NCBI GenBank assembly: GCA_020626475.1
Contig: JAHKZT010000006.1
Location: 1-18,116 of the forward strand
DNA length: 18,116 nt
Origin: a bacterium
Lineage (GTDB): Bacteria > Patescibacteriota > Saccharimonadia > Saccharimonadales > Saccharimonadaceae
Direction: 5' to 3'
In this document: piece by piece, positions 14,187-18,116 of the stretch
How the letters are laid out: each line of letters starts with the position of its first letter
Position numbering within the stretch: the first letter of the stretch is position 1
The notes under the pieces: model-generated
Told to the model about the DNA's origin: nothing
Databases searched by the model: none
Seen by the model: only the letters and a program-made list of their open reading frames with translations
Position numbers and translations under genes: made by a program

Positions 14187-14194
14187 GTTATACT
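14186..14194 (+). promoter_or_regulatory. extended -10 promoter of the pilus ATPase gene
   Basis: TGtTATACT at 14186-14194 is followed by 6 bases and the ATG at 14201, so the message would be leaderless. No -35 is seen; it would fall in the methyltransferase coding sequence. Confidence 0.6.
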
Positions 14195-14221
14195 TATATT
14201 ATGGATGAAGGTGAGGTTCAA
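14193..14221 (-). promoter_or_regulatory. promoter of the TrmH-family gene, inside the ATPase coding start
   Basis: On the minus strand TTGAAC (14221-14216), a 17-base spacer and TATAAG (14198-14193) precede the ATG at 14186 by 6 bases, again leaderless. Its -35 and most of its spacer lie in codons 1-7 of the divergent ATPase gene, and its -10 shares 2 bp with the ATPase -10. Confidence 0.6.
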
Positions 14222-15820
14222 GCCAAGCGTAGGCAAAATGAAGAAGAAGCGACCGCTCGCCGGGCGCGCATTTTGGGCTTAATTTATCTCGATACGCGCG
14301 AATTCGAGAAAGATATTCCTTTGACGATGAATTTGCTCGAAAAGCAGCAAATGCATTCTGATTTTATTATTCCGCTCCAAGAAGGTGACGAGATTAAGCC
14401 GTATCAGTTTATGGTCACGAGCCAAACTCCTAGTAGCACGATTGAAAAAATCGAAGACGAGTATAGCTCGAAGGGTCTGCGCACCGAATTTTTCTTGATT
14501 TCCAATTCCGCCTATCAGGTCTTTATGCTTCGCTACGACCCGCCGATGCAGGTCCATTACGACGATATCGAAATTGCCTCTGAGGGCGATAGCGAGACGA
14601 TTCATCAGGTTTCCAAGACACTCGATAGCGTTTCAACCGACCGCGTCTTCGATTACTTGCTCGACCAGGCTGACAAGCTCGGTTCTTCGGATATTCACAT
14701 TGAAAACATGCGCGACGTTATTCGTATTCGCATGCGCGTAGACGGTATTTTGCATCCAGTCGCAGAAATTAGCAAAGATAAATATCGTATCTTTATGGGC
14801 GAGCTCAGCTCTCGCGCAAATGTTTCTACTGCTAGCAACAAGCCGCAGTCTGGCCATATGCAGATGGATATTCATCGCGACGGCGCAAGCCACGTTTTGA
14901 ATATTCGTGTCGAGATGGTGCCAACGATGTATGGCCACGATGCTGTGCTTCGCCTCTTTAACTTCGACGAGAGCCTCTTGAACCTAGATCTACTTGGTAT
15001 CACCGAGGAAGAGCGCCACGAGATTGAGGAAGTCGTCTCGCATCCACGCGGCTTACTCCTAATGGTTGGTCCTACCGGTTCTGGTAAGTCTACAACACTC
15101 TACTCTATTTTGAATGCACTCAATACTACTGAGCGCAAGATTATTACGCTTGAGGATCCAATCGAGTACGGCATTCCTGGTATTTCGCAGATTCCGATTT
15201 ACACTAACGATGGCGGCTCTTTTGCCGATGGCCTTCGTTCCGTGCTTCGTCTCGACCCTGACGTCGTGATGGTTGGCGAGATTCGCGATGGCGATACGGC
15301 TCGTACAGCGATTCAGGCTTCTATTACTGGCCACTTGGTGTTGTCTTCCTTCCATGCCAACTCCACTTCCGCAGCATTCTCTCGTATGATTGATTTGATT
15401 GGCGTTAACCCAATCTTTTCATCGTCAGTTCGTCTACTTATCGCGCAGCGCCTCGTCCGTCGCCTAGATGATAACAAGGAAGCCTACAAACCAGACGAGA
15501 GCACCAAGCGTTACATCAAAGATGTTTTGAAAGACGTAGATTTATCTGATTACGATTTCGATTTGAACGATATCACGCTTTGGCGCGAAAAGCCGTCTGA
15601 CAACAGCCCATTTGGCTTCAATGGCCGTACTGCAATCATGGAGCAGCTTGTCGTTACGGAGCCGATTCAGAAGTTTATTCGCGGCGATGTGCGCGATATT
15701 AACACAAATGACATCGAGAAAACCGCTCGCGCCGAAGGCATGCTCACGCTCGAGCAAAAAGGCGTTATTGCGGCGCTACGTGGCGTTACAACAATCGACG
15801 AAGTAGGACGCGTCATCTAA
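14201..15820 (+). CDS. PilB/GspE-type secretion or type IV pilus assembly ATPase
   Basis: This 539-aa cytoplasmic ATPase would power pilus extension or type II-like secretion. A divergent N-terminal region (1-145) replaces a recognisable MshEN domain. An N2-type domain follows (DKLGSSDIHIE, 158-168; IRMRVDGILHPV, 176-187), then Walker A GPTGSGKSTT (290-299), Asp box TLEDPIEYG (316-324), Walker B LDPDVVMVGEIRD (351-363) and His box ITGHLVLSSFHAN (375-387). The tetracysteine zinc motif of most PilB/GspE proteins is absent: the region aligned to G-Y-x-G-R-x-G-I reads PFGFNGRTAIMEQ (470-482) without any Cys. TAATG coupling links it to the small two-TM protein behind it. Whether it is PilB or GspE cannot be decided; a retraction ATPase (PilT) is less likely given the long N-terminus. 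Confidence 0.92.
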   Translation: MDEGEVQAKRRQNEEEATARRARILGLIYLDTREFEKDIPLTMNLLEKQQMHSDFIIPLQEGDEIKPYQFMVTSQTPSSTIEKIEDEYSSKGLRTEFFLISNSAYQVFMLRYDPPMQVHYDDIEIASEGDSETIHQVSKTLDSVSTDRVFDYLLDQADKLGSSDIHIENMRDVIRIRMRVDGILHPVAEISKDKYRIFMGELSSRANVSTASNKPQSGHMQMDIHRDGASHVLNIRVEMVPTMYGHDAVLRLFNFDESLLNLDLLGITEEERHEIEEVVSHPRGLLLMVGPTGSGKSTTLYSILNALNTTERKIITLEDPIEYGIPGISQIPIYTNDGGSFADGLRSVLRLDPDVVMVGEIRDGDTARTAIQASITGHLVLSSFHANSTSAAFSRMIDLIGVNPIFSSSVRLLIAQRLVRRLDDNKEAYKPDESTKRYIKDVLKDVDLSDYDFDLNDITLWREKPSDNSPFGFNGRTAIMEQLVVTEPIQKFIRGDVRDINTNDIEKTARAEGMLTLEQKGVIAALRGVTTIDEVGRVI

Positions 15821-16179
15821 TGGACAAGCGCCTACGCGACTACATCACATATATCGAGAAAGCGAGCGAAAAGCCGACGCCGGAATTGATCGACTATCAT
15901 AAAACGATGACTCAGCAATTCCAGCACGAACGCTTCATTCATCTTATCGTTACGATGTTTTTCGCGCTCTTCATGGTGATTTTCTTCATCTTCTTTGGCG
16001 TGATTGAGATTTGGATTCCAAAAGGCGGCTGGGGCGATTTTATTGCTACAGGAATTGGCGTTATCGATGGGATTTTCTTAGTCGTTACCCTATTCTACGT
16101 AAGGCATTATTACCGCCTCGAAAATGGCGTGCAGGAGCTCGAAGAAATTACCCGTAAACTATATAAACGCGACAAATAA
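15820..16179 (+). CDS. small two-TM protein coupled to the pilus ATPase
   Basis: This 119-aa protein of unknown family has a basic, helical N-terminus (MDKRLRDYITYIEKASEKPT), two TM helices (about 40-63 and 77-94) joined by a short EIWIPKGGWGD loop, and a charged helical C-terminus (LENGVQELEEITRKLYKRDK) with a coiled-coil look. Its ATG overlaps the TAA of the ATPase gene by one base, so the two are translated together. It might be a membrane adaptor for the ATPase; this is inference from coupling. A perfect bidirectional terminator follows. Confidence 0.75.
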   Translation: MDKRLRDYITYIEKASEKPTPELIDYHKTMTQQFQHERFIHLIVTMFFALFMVIFFIFFGVIEIWIPKGGWGDFIATGIGVIDGIFLVVTLFYVRHYYRLENGVQELEEITRKLYKRDK

Positions 16180-16189
16180 TATATAGAAT

Positions 16190-16216
16190 AAAAAATGCCC
16201 CGTAGGGGCATTTTTT
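16190..16216. terminator. bidirectional intrinsic terminator between convergent genes
   Basis: AAAAAATGCCCC (16190-16201), loop GTA and GGGGCATTTTTT (16205-16216) form a perfect 12-bp stem with A and T runs on both sides. It can end transcription from both the ATPase operon and the WG-repeat gene. Confidence 0.9.
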
Positions 16217-16223
16217 ATATAGA

Positions 16224-17933
16224 TTATTTCTCTTCGTAAGAGTGCATCTCTTTGCCGTCGAGCGTATAGAAGCTTACCTTCTTATCTTTGGCGACACGGA
16301 TGTAGCCGAGCTTATAGTAGCTAGCCGTGCCATCAAAAGTGGCTTTAACTTTCTTATCTTTGCCATCGATTAAGTCATACTGACGATTGGCGTAATCGCC
16401 CTTCTTGCCAAGAATAACCTTGCCTTCGTCATAGTAGTCTAATTCGTCATAATCGCCGGATACGACGACTTCGCCATTTTTATTCAAAAGATCAGTCTTG
16501 CCGTCCTTTGTATAAGCCGAGTAGTACTCGTCATGAGCGACGATTGAATTATAGCGGCCAGATAGTTCTTTGCCGTCTTTATCAATGAGAACGTAGCGCT
16601 TGTCGCTGTCTTGTTTGCCATCACGAACAACGATATTGTCATTAGAATCGATACCGGTCAATTCGCTAGACGAGGAAGTATCTTTAAGCGCATATACTTC
16701 ATTGCCCTCAATATCGTAAAGCGTAACGGATTTAGCTCTGTAATTATTGATCGTATAGCCCTTAGTCGAGAAGGAAACGCGGTAATCTGAATCAAGCGTC
16801 TTTTTAGACTCGCCGTTTACGAAAATGTCTACTTTTTTATCTTCAGAATTGTAGCGAGCGTAATGATCTTCGTCGTATACAACATAGCCGGTGCCATAGC
16901 TGTTAACTTCGATGTCGGTAACAGCATTTTTGCGAATTAGATAGTTTTTATTGTCCTTTTCGCAAGTGAGATAAATGCGTGCCTTGTCAGTAAAATTGTC
17001 ATGCAAATCAAGATCGGCACACTGGCTGCCGAGGTCGACAAATTCTTTGCTAAATAGAGCGCGCTTTGCGTCATCGCTATAGCTCTTGTCGTGCTCTACG
17101 AAAGTGATAATAGTTGCGTCTTTATTTGCTTCATCGATATCATACGAAACACCAGTCTCAATGGTTTTAATTGGCTTGAAATTCTTATTACTCAAGATAA
17201 TAAGACCGCCTTTGTAGCTTAGTGCACTGGCCGTATCTTGCCCATCATCCGTGAAGTATGGGCTTTCACTACTCTCGAAGTCTTCCAATTTGTCGCCTAG
17301 CGCATTAAAGAGCGAGTATTGATCATCTTCGGTTTTCACGACAACATACGGAGCACTTGAGCTATAGTCATAGCTACGATATTCGCTAATCAGTTCGTCG
17401 CCATTACCGAGAATTAACGAATTCTTATTATCTTTTGAGACTTCATAGATACCAACGCGTGGCGTAATATCCTCGTATTCGCCAAAATCAACAGCCATAT
17501 TGCCATTGTGGTCGATAATACCCTTTTTGCCGTCCGCATTTTTAACATAGGCGTAGCCATTAACAAATGCGCCAGCCTGCGTATAAATGAAGTCAGTCAC
17601 CTTATCGCCATTTTTCTTGAAGAGCGCATATTTCGTCTCGCCATTATCTTTCGTGGAAATAAATACAGCATCAGTCTCAAAGATTGCGATTTCACTATTC
17701 GCGGCCTTGCCAATCAAGAAAATTAGCAAAGCGACCGCTGCGATTGCTGCCGCTGCGATTGCTGCAATAATAATGATGTGCTTTTTGCCACCACGAGCAC
17801 GCGTACGCTCACGCTTCTCTGTTGTTTTTTCTTTAGGAGCCTCTTTTATTGGCTCTTCTTTCGGTTCATGAGCTGGCTGATCGACCGGCTCTTTCGCAGT
17901 TTTCGGCTGCTCATCTAGCACTGATTCTGGCAT
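16224..17933 (-). CDS. membrane-anchored WG-repeat-like protein
   Basis: The 569-aa protein has a Pro/Glu/Lys-rich N-terminus (1-51, cytoplasmic by the RTRARGGKK stop at 43-51), one TM helix rich in Ala/Ile (about 52-75), and a large outer part of tandem beta units. These read like degenerate WG repeats: KYALFKKNGDKVTDFIYTQ (100-118), KKGIIDHNGNMAVDFGEYED (135-154), YVLIDKDGKELSGRYNSIV, TDLLNKNGEVVVSGDYDELD and YDLIDGKDKKVKATFDG. Such repeats are expected to fold as a beta-propeller-like binding module. The extracellular side is very rich in Asp, Lys and Tyr. No enzyme motif is seen. A weak AGGA precedes the ATG. The function is unknown; protein or polysaccharide binding at the surface is a guess. 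Confidence 0.8.
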   Translation of the reverse strand: MPESVLDEQPKTAKEPVDQPAHEPKEEPIKEAPKEKTTEKRERTRARGGKKHIIIIAAIAAAAIAAVALLIFLIGKAANSEIAIFETDAVFISTKDNGETKYALFKKNGDKVTDFIYTQAGAFVNGYAYVKNADGKKGIIDHNGNMAVDFGEYEDITPRVGIYEVSKDNKNSLILGNGDELISEYRSYDYSSSAPYVVVKTEDDQYSLFNALGDKLEDFESSESPYFTDDGQDTASALSYKGGLIILSNKNFKPIKTIETGVSYDIDEANKDATIITFVEHDKSYSDDAKRALFSKEFVDLGSQCADLDLHDNFTDKARIYLTCEKDNKNYLIRKNAVTDIEVNSYGTGYVVYDEDHYARYNSEDKKVDIFVNGESKKTLDSDYRVSFSTKGYTINNYRAKSVTLYDIEGNEVYALKDTSSSSELTGIDSNDNIVVRDGKQDSDKRYVLIDKDGKELSGRYNSIVAHDEYYSAYTKDGKTDLLNKNGEVVVSGDYDELDYYDEGKVILGKKGDYANRQYDLIDGKDKKVKATFDGTASYYKLGYIRVAKDKKVSFYTLDGKEMHSYEEK

Positions 17934-17960
17934 TCTAAAATCCTGTTTATTACTATTTCT

Positions 17961-17969
17961 AGTTTAACA
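17961..17969 (-). promoter_or_regulatory. extended -10 promoter of the WG-repeat gene
   Basis: TGtTAAACT on the minus strand at 17969-17961 is 27 bases before the ATG at 17933. The -35 position is only AT-rich. The leader of about 21 bases contains AGGA. Confidence 0.45.
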
Positions 17970-17990
17970 TGAGCGCTTATTTTTTAACAC

Positions 17991-18019
17991 TTTACTTAAA
18001 GAGCGTAATCTGATATAAT
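17991..18019 (+). promoter_or_regulatory. promoter of the L31 gene
   Basis: TTTACT (17991-17996), 17-base spacer and TATAAT (18014-18019) with TGa extension. The ATG at 18031 follows after 11 bases, giving a leader of only about 5 bases and no Shine-Dalgarno. Confidence 0.7.
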
Positions 18020-18030
18020 TAGTCGTAATT

Positions 18031-18116
18031 ATGAAAAAATCAATTCAACCTAAAGACTATGACTTTGTGGTGTTTGCCGATGAGCAGGCAAAGTTTTCTT
18101 TTCTAACTCGCTCCAC
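18031..18116 (+). CDS. rpmE: 50S ribosomal protein L31, N-terminal part (cut by window edge)
   Basis: The visible 28 codons begin MKKSIQPKDYDFVVFADEQ and go on to KFSFLTRST. This matches the start of L31 (M-K-K-x-I-H-P-x-Y...F-x-T-R-S-T), which binds the large subunit and bridges to the small one. No cysteine appears at the place where zinc-binding L31 has its first C-x-C, and VVF...FLTRST resembles the cysteine-free (type B / C-minus) form. The start is supported by the near-consensus promoter just upstream. Confidence 0.85.
   Translation, partial: MKKSIQPKDYDFVVFADEQAKFSFLTRS

Overview
The window looks like a piece of a small, dense bacterial chromosome of the Candidate Phyla Radiation / Patescibacteria, most likely Saccharibacteria (TM7). 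This is inferred from several things together: an unusually short AlaRS, a type IV pilus ATPase beside Gram-positive-style surface genes (class B-like sortase, SipW peptidase, TasA/BsaA-like proteins), very short or absent 5' leaders, and overlapping gene ends. The taxon is not proven. UGA works as a normal stop here (the gene ending at 6416 stops at TGA with a terminator right behind it), which argues against the Gracilibacteria/Absconditabacteria code. No tRNA, rRNA, IS element or CRISPR was seen. No gene-free stretch exceeds 300 bases; the largest are 11595-11768 and 4205-4365, and both hold promoters.

Layout. (1) 1-4204, minus strand: a pilin-like surface protein, its class B-like sortase (TAATG overlap), a minimal alaS, a GNAT acetyltransferase and the start of an unknown gene. 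(2) 4366-6359, minus: a small membrane protein translationally coupled to a processive family 2 glycosyltransferase. (3) 6416-6883, minus: a single unknown 155-aa protein with a near-consensus promoter and a perfect Shine-Dalgarno. (4) 6977-9534, minus: a matrix-fibre type operon, namely a TasA/BsaA-like protein, SipW signal peptidase, a second BsaA-like protein and a membrane-anchored surface protein ending in a sortase-B-like APKTN signal. (5) 9593-11594, minus: a large InlB-repeat surface protein broken by one in-frame TAA and by one frameshift at an (AT)4 run. (6) 11769-13167, plus: an overlapping pair, a retropepsin-like protease and a RimK-type glutamate ligase. (7) 13259-13717 plus, a membrane protein whose 3' end overlaps the convergent SpoU/TrmH methyltransferase (13665-14186 minus). 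(8) 14201-16179, plus: a PilB/GspE-type ATPase and a small two-TM protein. (9) 16224-17933, minus: a membrane-anchored WG-repeat-like protein. (10) 18031 onward, plus: ribosomal protein L31.

Two themes connect the genes. First, regions 1, 4, 5 and 9 are mostly exported or surface proteins, so much of the window builds the cell envelope surface: one peptidase, one sortase and at least four candidate clients. Second, the regulatory layout is very compact. Extended -10 promoters (TGnTAnnnT) sit 6-11 bases before many ATGs, predicting leaderless or nearly leaderless mRNAs. Several promoters abut or overlap the terminator of the preceding gene. At 14187-14200 two divergent genes share 14 bp with overlapping -10 boxes. 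Genes inside operons and a few surface genes instead carry Shine-Dalgarno sequences.
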